In this document: in pieces, positions 6,376 through 11,343 of the stretch | How the letters are laid out: the number at the start of each line of letters is the position of its first letter | Position numbering within the stretch: position 1 is the first letter of the stretch | Assembly (NCBI GenBank): GCA_964591665.1 | Contig: CAZQCV010000021.1 | Coordinates: 1 to 12,877, forward strand | Direction: 5' to 3' | Origin: CAZQCV01 sp964591665 | GTDB lineage: Bacteria > Patescibacteriota > Minisyncoccia > Phycocordibacterales > UBA9973 | DNA: 12,877 nt | Notes under the pieces: generated by a model | The model's input: only the letters and a program-made list of their open reading frames with translations | Database searches by the model: none | Told to the model about the DNA's origin: nothing | Made by a program: the position numbers and the translations under genes

Positions 6376-6921
6376 ATGAAAACTGTTAAAGAAAAAGCAA
6401 GTAGTTCGTTTGATGCTCTCAAGGGAAAGTTTGGGTACACAAACAAAATGCGTGCTCCTAAAGTACTTAAGGTTGTTGTAGCTACTGGTACTGGCGGTAT
6501 TATGAAACGTGATCCAAAGAAAAATGATTTCATTGTTGATCGTCTTACAAAAATCACTGGTCAAAAACCTCGTACTACACAAGCTAAGCAATCAATTGCT
6601 AGTTTCAAAATACGACAAGGTGACCCGATCGGTGTTGCAGTAACACTACGTGGTCCACAAATGTATGCATTCTTGGACAAACTCATCAATATCTCACTTC
6701 CTAGAACAAAAGACTTTCGTGGTATTGATCGAAAGATTGTGGACAACATGGGAAATCTTACGCTTCCAGTTCGTGAGCACACTATCTTCCCTGAAACAGG
6801 TGATGAAGAATTAAAAGACGTATTTAGTCTTGCAATCACTATCACGACTTCAGCAAAAACAAAAGAAGAAGCGACTGCGTTTTTTGAACTCATCGGTATT
6901 CCGTTCAAAGAAAGTAAATAA
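6376..6921 (+). CDS. rplE: 50S ribosomal protein L5
   Basis: 181 residues, typical length. L5 binds 5S rRNA and the P-site tRNA region of the large subunit. Supporting segments are NKMRAPKVLKVVVATGTGG, TGQKPRTTQAKQSIASFKIR, AFLDKLINISLPRTKDFRGI, and the C-terminal EHTIFPETGDEE with FELIGIPF. It is the last gene of this operon: a strong terminator follows instead of rpsN (S14), which usually comes next. Confidence 0.97.
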   Translation: MKTVKEKASSSFDALKGKFGYTNKMRAPKVLKVVVATGTGGIMKRDPKKNDFIVDRLTKITGQKPRTTQAKQSIASFKIRQGDPIGVAVTLRGPQMYAFLDKLINISLPRTKDFRGIDRKIVDNMGNLTLPVREHTIFPETGDEELKDVFSLAITITTSAKTKEEATAFFELIGIPFKESK

Positions 6922-6933
6922 ATATTCTTCCTC

Positions 6934-6962
6934 AAAACACCTGTTTTAGCAGGTGTTTTTTG
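6934..6962 (+). terminator. Intrinsic terminator of the rpsS-rplE operon
   Basis: AAAACACCTG (6934-6943) pairs perfectly with CAGGTGTTTT (6950-6959) around a TTTTAG loop, with T residues after the stem. It ends the ribosomal operon just before the pheA promoter. Confidence 0.92.
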
Positions 6963-6967
6963 TTTGG

Positions 6968-6996
6968 TTGACAAATGATTAAGAGAAAGCTACCGT
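6968..6996 (+). promoter_or_regulatory. Promoter of pheA, probably giving a leaderless mRNA
   Basis: TTGACA at 6968-6973 and TACCGT at 6991-6996 are 17 bp apart. The expected start, 7-8 nt after the -10 box, falls on or next to ATG 7004, so the mRNA would have little or no 5' leader. Confidence 0.6.
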
Positions 6997-7003
6997 TAAT
7001 CTC

Positions 7004-7855
7004 ATGACACACGAACATATATCATACCGTGGTGCCCGAGTCGCTATACAAGGGTTTCGTGGTTCTTTTCATGAACGAGCCGCACATTTGTTTTTTGGTG
7101 AGAGTATACAACTCGTTCCATGCGAGACCTTTCGAGACTTATTTATGTTGCTCGAAAAAGGAAAAGTTGATTATGCGGTGTGTGCTATAGAAAACTCTCT
7201 TGCGGGTTCTATCTTGCCGAACTATGCATTACTAGGGGATGCACCTGTAGAGATTTTCGGTGAAGTGTATGTGCACATTGCGATGCAGTTGTTGGCACAG
7301 CCAGGCCAAACAATTGCTGATATTACTGAAGTACATTCTCATCCTGTTGCGTTATTGCAATGTCAAAAGTTTTTTATGAAACATCCTACTATGCGTCAGG
7401 TCGAATCTGTTGATACTGCACTATCTGCCAAAGAAATAGCAGAGGGGCATATATTGCATCGAGCAACTGTTGCAAGTAAAGATGCCGCGCACGTCTATGG
7501 TTTAAGTATTTTAGAAGAAAATATTCATGATAATGAAAAAAATTTCACTAGATTTCTTATGCTTCGTCCAAGAACAGATGTCATTTCTAATCCGTTAGCT
7601 ACCAAGGCATCTCTCAGTTTTCGAGCGGACCATCGACCTGGTAGTCTTGCAAAGGTGCTTACAAAAATTGGTGCGCACGGTATTAATCTTACCAAGATAC
7701 AGTCCATCCCTGTTGTCGGAGAAGCATGGAAGTACTATATGTATATCGATTTAGAGTTTTCTGATTATGTAGCGTACACACACATGTTGCAGGCTATACA
7801 ACCAGAAGTGACGGAACTTTATATTTTAGGAGAATACCCGCAAGGTGACAAATAA
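7004..7855 (+). CDS. pheA: Prephenate dehydratase (PDT plus ACT domain), Bacteroidota-like
   Basis: 283 residues. It converts prephenate to phenylpyruvate, the last committed step to phenylalanine. The PDT domain (about 11-190) has VAIQGFRGSFHERAA, IENSLAGSI, SHPVALLQC and the catalytic NFTRF, with Thr at 182. The ACT regulatory domain (about 201-280) has PGSL (212-215) and, where many enzymes have ESRP, the sequence IQSIP (232-236). From memory, the combination NLTKIQSxP, the YxxYxDLxFxDY pattern and the ending ILGEYPQG is the form seen in Bacteroidota, which hints at gene transfer. No other aromatic pathway gene is nearby. No terminator is seen before the next gene. Confidence 0.93.
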   Translation: MTHEHISYRGARVAIQGFRGSFHERAAHLFFGESIQLVPCETFRDLFMLLEKGKVDYAVCAIENSLAGSILPNYALLGDAPVEIFGEVYVHIAMQLLAQPGQTIADITEVHSHPVALLQCQKFFMKHPTMRQVESVDTALSAKEIAEGHILHRATVASKDAAHVYGLSILEENIHDNEKNFTRFLMLRPRTDVISNPLATKASLSFRADHRPGSLAKVLTKIGAHGINLTKIQSIPVVGEAWKYYMYIDLEFSDYVAYTHMLQAIQPEVTELYILGEYPQGDK

Positions 7856-7874
7856 TGTTTCCGATGAGAGTTTA

Positions 7875-7902
7875 TTGACATTTTTTTCTATAATGATATT
7901 AT
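7875..7902 (+). promoter_or_regulatory. Promoter of the anchored unknown gene, probably leaderless
   Basis: TTGACA at 7875-7880 and TATTAT at 7897-7902 are 16 bp apart. A TATAAT at 7889-7894 is only 8 bp from the -35 box, so it is less likely to be used. The expected start coincides with ATG 7910. Confidence 0.65.
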
Positions 7903-7909
7903 CATCTTC

Positions 7910-8401
7910 ATGAAAAAGATAACAGCATACATAAAAGAACACAGTACAAAATTTATCATTGGTCTCGTGTCACTTGGTATTATTGGTCTTATTATCGGTC
8001 TTTGGCCACGACACAAAGTTACTGCTCCTGTCGCAGAGATACCTGCTCCTGTTGAGGAAACTATTGCAAAGCCACGACCTGTCTATTATAAACCTGCACC
8101 AAAAAGTACATCAGTAAAACTTGCGTACATGGAAGCTCTCAAGCAATACGCTGCGACGCGTATACAGCTCGATAGTAGATGTCAGGCGTCACCATTCGCT
8201 ATGGTTATAAAAGGAGGATCAGGGGTGATGGTTGATAACCGAAGTGGGGAGTCACGAGTCATTACGTTTGGCTCAAACAAAGTTACTGTTCCAGCATACG
8301 ATTATGCGATTATTCCAACAGCAGCTACAAAAGTTTCAGAAAAAGTATTACTCGATTGTGGTTCACAACAAAACGTTGCGCAGATCACCATAGAGCCGTA
8401 A
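7910..8401 (+). CDS. Membrane-anchored protein with an outside beta-rich domain, unknown function
   Basis: 163 residues, not recognised by name. One membrane helix (about 15-31, FIIGLVSLGIIGLIIGL) is followed by a Pro/Ala/Val-rich linker (about 36-63) and an outer domain of about 95 residues. That domain has alternating beta-strand-like segments (FAMVIKGGSGVMVDNRSGES, RVITFGSNKVTVPAYDYAII) and two Cys, in RCQASP and LDCGSQQN, which could form a disulfide. The pattern resembles the cupredoxin-like beta-sandwiches common in Patescibacteria, but I see no clear copper-ligand set; that similarity is inference. It has its own promoter and terminator, so it is a single-gene unit. Confidence 0.75.
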   Translation: MKKITAYIKEHSTKFIIGLVSLGIIGLIIGLWPRHKVTAPVAEIPAPVEETIAKPRPVYYKPAPKSTSVKLAYMEALKQYAATRIQLDSRCQASPFAMVIKGGSGVMVDNRSGESRVITFGSNKVTVPAYDYAIIPTAATKVSEKVLLDCGSQQNVAQITIEP

Positions 8402-8420
8402 TACATAAATATGTAAAAAG

Positions 8421-8456
8421 CAAAAAGTCTCTCTGTTTAAGAGGGCTTTTTGTTTT
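8421..8456 (+). terminator. Intrinsic terminator after the anchored unknown gene
   Basis: CAAAAAG (8421-8427) pairs with CTTTTTG (8446-8452). After one bulged T the stem continues as CTCTCT (8429-8434) with AGAGGG (8440-8445), around a GTTTA loop. A T-rich tail follows. Confidence 0.8.
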
Positions 8457-8469
8457 GGGTATAATTATG

Positions 8470-8481
8470 TATACTTATACT
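8470..8481 (+). promoter_or_regulatory. Tandem -10 boxes before the 42-codon gene
   Basis: TATACT occurs twice back to back (8470-8475 and 8476-8481). The first is placed for a start at ATG 8484, giving a leaderless mRNA. No clear -35 box is seen; the upstream terminator T-run lies at the -35 position. Confidence 0.4.
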
Positions 8482-8483
8482 GT

Positions 8484-8612
8484 ATGAATACACACCTCAT
8501 AAAAATGCTACTCGGTTTATTTTTCATGGGGATTCTTGGTTTTGCATTTCTATTTATTTTTAACGAGTACGATAAGGAGTCTGGAAGTAAGACAGCAGAA
8601 GTTATTCGCTAG
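8484..8612 (+). CDS. Small single-helix membrane protein, unknown
   Basis: 42 residues: MNTHLIKM, then a strongly hydrophobic helix (about 9-26, LLGLFFMGILGFAFLFIF), then a short charged end (NEYDKESGSKTAEVIR). It is short enough to be missed by gene callers. In favour: it starts at an ATG placed as expected for the upstream -10 box, it fills the space between a terminator and the rplJ promoter, and it has a plausible positive-inside topology. No known family is recognised. A chance ORF is possible. Confidence 0.5.
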   Translation: MNTHLIKMLLGLFFMGILGFAFLFIFNEYDKESGSKTAEVIR

Positions 8613-8613
8613 T

Positions 8614-8641
8614 TTGACTTTTTTGTCTGATCTGCTATAGT
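8614..8641 (+). promoter_or_regulatory. Promoter of the rplJ-rplL operon
   Basis: TTGACT at 8614-8619 and TATAGT at 8636-8641 are 16 bp apart. The expected start near 8648 is exactly where the outer stem of the L10 leader begins, so the two calls support each other. The -35 box begins just after the stop codon of the small gene. Confidence 0.85.
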
Positions 8642-8646
8642 ATGTG

Positions 8647-8747
8647 TATTGAGCCGTAGACAGTTGGTAGCTCTAGAGCGACTAATGATTACATATGTAA
8701 TCGCCAACCGAGGTAACTCCAGCATCTTTATGATCGCGGCCTCAATA
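8647..8747 (+). ncRNA. Ribosomal protein L10 leader RNA
   Basis: This is the autoregulatory leader bound by L10 or the L10-(L12) complex. An outer stem pairs TATTGAG (8647-8653) with CTCAATA (8741-8747), and CC (8654-8655) can pair with GG (8738-8739). An inner stem pairs GTTGG (8663-8667) with CCAAC (8704-8708), and the typical CCGAGGTAA follows (8708-8716), the kink-turn-like region contacted by L10. The apical part is a perfect palindrome, GATTACATATGTAATC (8687-8702). Position directly upstream of rplJ agrees with the Rfam L10 leader family. No attenuator hairpin with a T-run is obvious, so control is probably at translation. Confidence 0.85.
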
Positions 8748-8791
8748 TTATTGTAGGTCGATTTATTTTTTTTAAAAAACAAAAAGATTCA

Positions 8792-9277
8792 ATGGCTATT
8801 TCAAAGCAAAAAAAGACATCACTCATCGAAGGTTTTAGTAAAAACCTTGATGGTATGCAATCTCTCGTGTTTGTAAGTTTCAAAGGTCTTTCTGTGGCTG
8901 AAACCATAGAACTCCGTCGAAAACTTCGTGCATCAGGTGTTGGCTACAAAGTTATCAAGAAAACACTCATGAAACGTGTTCTCGATACAAAAGGTATTAC
9001 TGGCGAATTTCCAGTTCTCGCAGGAGAAGTTGGTGTTGCGTACAGTACCGATCTTCTTGCGCCAGCTCGTGAAGTGTTTGATTTTTCAAAAACACACAAA
9101 GAGAACTGTGCAATTGTAGGCGGAATCTTCGAAGGTGTATACAAGGATCAAGCAGCAATGCTCTCTCTTGCAACAATTCCTTCACGCGAAGTATTGCTTT
9201 CACAAATCGCATTCCTTCTCAAATCTCCGCTCCAACGTTTGGCTATTGCAGTCAACGAAGTTGCAAAAACTAAGTAG
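8792..9277 (+). CDS. rplJ: 50S ribosomal protein L10
   Basis: 161 residues, normal length. L10 is the base of the ribosomal stalk, anchoring L7/L12 dimers to 23S rRNA. The N-terminal half has the family pattern MAISKQKKTSLIEGFSKNL, LVFVSFKGLSVAETIELRRK and GVGYKVIKKTLMKR. The C-terminal helix LLSQIAFLLKSPLQRLAIAV is the likely L12-docking helix. No Shine-Dalgarno sequence (AAAAACAAAAAGATTCA before ATG). rplK and rplA, usually just upstream, are absent here. It is expected to repress its own synthesis through the leader. Confidence 0.97.
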   Translation: MAISKQKKTSLIEGFSKNLDGMQSLVFVSFKGLSVAETIELRRKLRASGVGYKVIKKTLMKRVLDTKGITGEFPVLAGEVGVAYSTDLLAPAREVFDFSKTHKENCAIVGGIFEGVYKDQAAMLSLATIPSREVLLSQIAFLLKSPLQRLAIAVNEVAKTK

Positions 9278-9308
9278 TTTTCATTATTAAATTAGTATAG
9301 ATATATAT

Positions 9309-9677
9309 ATGGCAAAATTTGATTCATTCCTTTCAGAACTTGAAAGTGCATCAGTACTTGAACTCAATGAACTTGTAAAAGCAATTGAAGAAAAGTTTGG
9401 TGTTTCAGCAGCAGCAGTAGCCTCAGCTCCAGCAGCAGGTGGTGCAGCAGGTGGTGCAGAAGAAAAAGATAGTTTCACTGTTGTGCTTGCAGCAGCAGGT
9501 GATAACAAGATCGGTGTTATGAAAGTTGTTAAAGAAGCTCTCGGCCTCGGACTTAAAGAAGCTAAAGACCTCGTTGATGGTGCTCCTTCAACACTTAAAG
9601 AAGGTGCAAAGAAAGACGAAGCTGACGAGCTTAAAAAGAAACTCGAAGAAGCTGGTGCAAAAGTTGAACTTAAATAA
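9309..9677 (+). CDS. rplL: 50S ribosomal protein L7/L12
   Basis: 122 residues, typical. It forms the flexible stalk that recruits translation factors. An N-terminal dimerisation domain (about 1-37) is followed by an Ala/Gly hinge (about 38-52) and the C-terminal factor-binding domain (about 53-122) with FTVVLAAAGDNKIGVMKVVK, EALGLGLKEAKDLVDGAP and the closing KKLEEAGAKVELK. It lies 31 nt after rplJ, with an AT-only run before ATG and no Shine-Dalgarno sequence. A terminator follows, so rpoB/rpoC are not in this operon. Confidence 0.98.
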   Translation: MAKFDSFLSELESASVLELNELVKAIEEKFGVSAAAVASAPAAGGAAGGAEEKDSFTVVLAAAGDNKIGVMKVVKEALGLGLKEAKDLVDGAPSTLKEGAKKDEADELKKKLEEAGAKVELK

Positions 9678-9696
9678 TAAGACCAACATAGCCCTG

Positions 9697-9733
9697 AGAA
9701 AAACCGTACCGAAAGTATGGTTTTTCTTTTTTC
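9697..9733 (+). terminator. Intrinsic terminator of the rplJ-rplL operon
   Basis: AGAAAAACCGTAC (9697-9709) pairs with GTATGGTTTTTCT (9715-9727) over 13 bp with one G-U pair, around a CGAAA loop. A T-run follows to 9732. Confidence 0.92.
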
Positions 9734-9743
9734 TAAAAAGGAG

Positions 9744-9749
9744 TATACT
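9744..9749 (+). promoter_or_regulatory. -10 box before the winged-helix gene
   Basis: TATACT at 9744-9749 lies 8 nt before ATG 9758, as expected for a leaderless mRNA. No clear -35 box. AAGGAG at 9738-9743 could instead serve a TTG start at 9749, 5 nt downstream. Confidence 0.4.
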
Positions 9750-9757
9750 TGTTGTAT

Positions 9758-10402
9758 ATGTTAGAAATACTAGGTAAATTGTTTGGAAGTATCGCGAAAG
9801 TTAAACTTATGCGCTTGTTCCTCCTTAACCAAGAAGCTGGCTTTGATCTTGCTGATATCAAAACGCGTACTGGTCTTGATGGAAAGATTGCAGGCGAAGA
9901 ACTGCGCCGTCTGACTTCAATTGGGTTCATTTCAAAAAAGATGATCAAAAAAGAAGTGATGCTCCGTGGCAAAAAACAAACGACAACAAAACGTGTTTCA
10001 GGTTATGTATTTAATCAGTCATTCAGATATCGTGAAGCACTTCACAATCTATTGATTGATACTGAGTTTGTCGATCACAAAAATGTAAGTACTCGTTTTA
10101 AAAAAGCAGGTAAAGTTAAACTCCTTGTGCTTTCTGGCCTTTTTGTAAAAAACACAGAAAGTCCTGTTGATATACTTATTGTGGGAGATAATCTGAGTCA
10201 GTCTATTATTGAAAAGAGTATTCGTCATATGGAATCTGAAATAGGAAAAGAACTGACTTATGCACTTTTTGAAACACCAGAGTTTTTATATCGTGCAAGC
10301 ATGTACGACAAATTAGTTCGAGAAATCATAGATACACCATTTGTCGAACTGATTGATGCTCGGATCCTGCAACAAGTTCCCAAGATCACTCCACGGTCAT
10401 AA
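9758..10402 (+). CDS. Winged-helix DNA-binding protein with nucleotidyltransferase-like C-terminal domain
   Basis: 214 residues from ATG 9758; a TTG at 9749 would add three residues. The N-terminal 75 or so residues look like a winged helix: an MLEILGKLFGSIAKVKLMRL helix, a recognition-type segment ADIKTRTGLDGKIAGEELRR, and a basic wing with LRGKKQTTTKR. The second half has LLVLSGLFV, SPVDILIVGD and IGKELTYALF, then EFLYR. This order is seen in fused HTH-nucleotidyltransferase-like regulators of archaea and Patescibacteria. The usual GS...DxD catalytic pattern is incomplete, so the domain is probably a sensor or binding module and not an enzyme. The likely role is a transcription regulator; its target is unknown. 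It sits alone between a terminator and the next gene's promoter. Confidence 0.7.
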   Translation: MLEILGKLFGSIAKVKLMRLFLLNQEAGFDLADIKTRTGLDGKIAGEELRRLTSIGFISKKMIKKEVMLRGKKQTTTKRVSGYVFNQSFRYREALHNLLIDTEFVDHKNVSTRFKKAGKVKLLVLSGLFVKNTESPVDILIVGDNLSQSIIEKSIRHMESEIGKELTYALFETPEFLYRASMYDKLVREIIDTPFVELIDARILQQVPKITPRS

Positions 10403-10418
10403 TCACGTGTGTTTGTCC

Positions 10419-10427
10419 TGTGGATAA
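10419..10427 (-). promoter_or_regulatory. Perfect DnaA-box 9-mer
   Basis: TGTGGATAA on the + strand is TTATCCACA on the - strand, the consensus DnaA box. It lies between two genes, 25 bp upstream of a -10 box. I see no second perfect copy, so it is not evidence of an origin. Chance occurrence is possible. Confidence 0.35.
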
Positions 10428-10448
10428 CGACTATATTGTGCGGTAATA

Positions 10449-10457
10449 TGGTATACT
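10449..10457 (+). promoter_or_regulatory. Extended -10 promoter of the channel-like gene
   Basis: TGGTATACT fits an extended -10 element (TGnTATAAT type). No good -35 box is seen. The expected start is near 10464, inside the left arm of a 12-bp inverted repeat. Confidence 0.55.
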
Positions 10458-10556
10458 AAAGATACATCTTTGTTGTCGTACCATTGATGTATCTTTATTA
10501 CTTACTAAGTGTGCTTTGCACACACGTATCTTGCATGATGTACAGGTGCAAGATAC
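10457..10556 (+). promoter_or_regulatory. Three perfect inverted repeats upstream of the channel-like gene, candidate cis-regulator
   Basis: IR1 is TAAAGATACATC (10457-10468) with GATGTATCTTTA (10486-10497), 12 bp. IR2 is GTGTGC (10509-10514) with GCACAC (10518-10523), 6 bp with a TTT loop. IR3 is GTATCTTGCA (10526-10535) with TGCAAGATAC (10547-10556), 10 bp. IR1 and IR3 share AAGATAC and GTATCTT, so arms of one can pair with arms of the other, a possible switch. IR1 could also be a DNA operator, since its left arm overlaps the -10 box and start point. Confidence 0.5.
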
Positions 10557-10566
10557 ACCTATGTGT

Positions 10567-11259
10567 ATGATTTTACAAACATGGGGTGAAGTGTTTTCAG
10601 TTTCACTCCAAAATCTATGGCTTAGTTTCTCAGATTTCTTTTTCTTGAAACTAATTCCTGCAGTTATTATTTTTATACTTGGTTGGGTTATCGCATCTGT
10701 TATTGATAACGCACTTCGCGAGGTCTTTAAAGCTATTAAGATTGATACCGTCCTTGAAAAAATGGGTGTCACGGAAGCTTTTAAAAAAGCAGACCTACAT
10801 TTCTCTGTTGGTGGTCTCATTGGTGGAATCATAAAATGGTTCCTTATTGTGGTAGTCCTCATGACCTCTCTCCAAATCGTAGGGCTTACACAGGTAAGTG
10901 ATTTCTTGAGTACCTTTGTCGTTGGATACCTTCCTAACGTTATTATCGCAGCGTTTATTTTGGCAATTGCTGGGTATATTGCACATGCAGTTGGTAAACT
11001 TGTCGGCGGTTCTTCACGTATGGCTGGTTCAAAACACGCATCAATGATCGCATCACTCACTCGCTACGCGATTTGGGTTTTTGCAGCGATCCTTGCATTT
11101 GATCGTCTCGAAATTCTTCCTGGATTTAGTACGATTATTTTCACTGGGTTTATTGGCATGATTGCTATTGCAGCTGGTCTCGCATTTGGTCTTGGTGGCC
11201 GTGATGCGGCAGCTCGAGCTATTGAATCTCTTCGTAGTGAAATGAACGGAGACAAATAA
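10567..11259 (+). CDS. Mechanosensitive-channel-like membrane protein (conserved TM-helix family)
   Basis: 230 residues from ATG 10567; ATG 10561 is nearly as good, and a TTG at 10516 would code through the upstream inverted repeats and is unlikely. About five membrane segments are visible: LKLIPAVIIFILGWVIASVI, then GGIIKWFLIVVVLMTSLQIV, VIIAAFILAIAGYIAHAV, YAIWVFAAILAF, and TIIFTGFIGMIAIAAGLAFG. It ends GLAFGLGGRDAAARAIESLR, the signature of proteins with the conserved TM helix related to MscS channels. The soluble MscS beta and C-terminal domains are absent, so it may be a minimal or regulatory membrane protein and not a proven channel. No Shine-Dalgarno sequence is evident. A strong terminator follows. 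Confidence 0.8.
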   Translation: MILQTWGEVFSVSLQNLWLSFSDFFFLKLIPAVIIFILGWVIASVIDNALREVFKAIKIDTVLEKMGVTEAFKKADLHFSVGGLIGGIIKWFLIVVVLMTSLQIVGLTQVSDFLSTFVVGYLPNVIIAAFILAIAGYIAHAVGKLVGGSSRMAGSKHASMIASLTRYAIWVFAAILAFDRLEILPGFSTIIFTGFIGMIAIAAGLAFGLGGRDAAARAIESLRSEMNGDK

Positions 11260-11281
11260 ATAATACACGTTTGTTTTCCAC

Positions 11282-11319
11282 ATAAAACCTCCTAAAAAAA
11301 TTAGGAGGTTTTATTTTTA
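11282..11319 (+). terminator. Strong intrinsic terminator after the channel-like gene
   Basis: ATAAAACCTCCTAA (11282-11295) pairs perfectly with TTAGGAGGTTTTAT (11301-11314), 14 bp with an AAAAA loop, followed by TTTTT. The T-rich and A-rich flanks would also let it work on the opposite strand. Confidence 0.93.
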
Positions 11320-11328
11320 TGATATACT
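11320..11328 (+). promoter_or_regulatory. Extended -10 promoter of the second fibre gene
   Basis: TGATATACT directly follows the terminator and fits an extended -10 element. The start would be near 11335, a leader of under 10 nt. A TATATT at 11334-11339 is a weaker alternative. Confidence 0.5.
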
Positions 11329-11343
11329 TAGTTTATATTATTC

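Noticed and set aside
7889..7894. TATAAT as the -10 box of the 7910 gene
   Set aside because: It is a perfect hexamer but only 8 bp from TTGACA; TATTAT at 7897-7902 has proper spacing.
10516..10518. TTG as the start of the channel-like gene
   Set aside because: It would translate through two perfect inverted repeats and add a polar segment; ATG 10567 or 10561 fits the family better.
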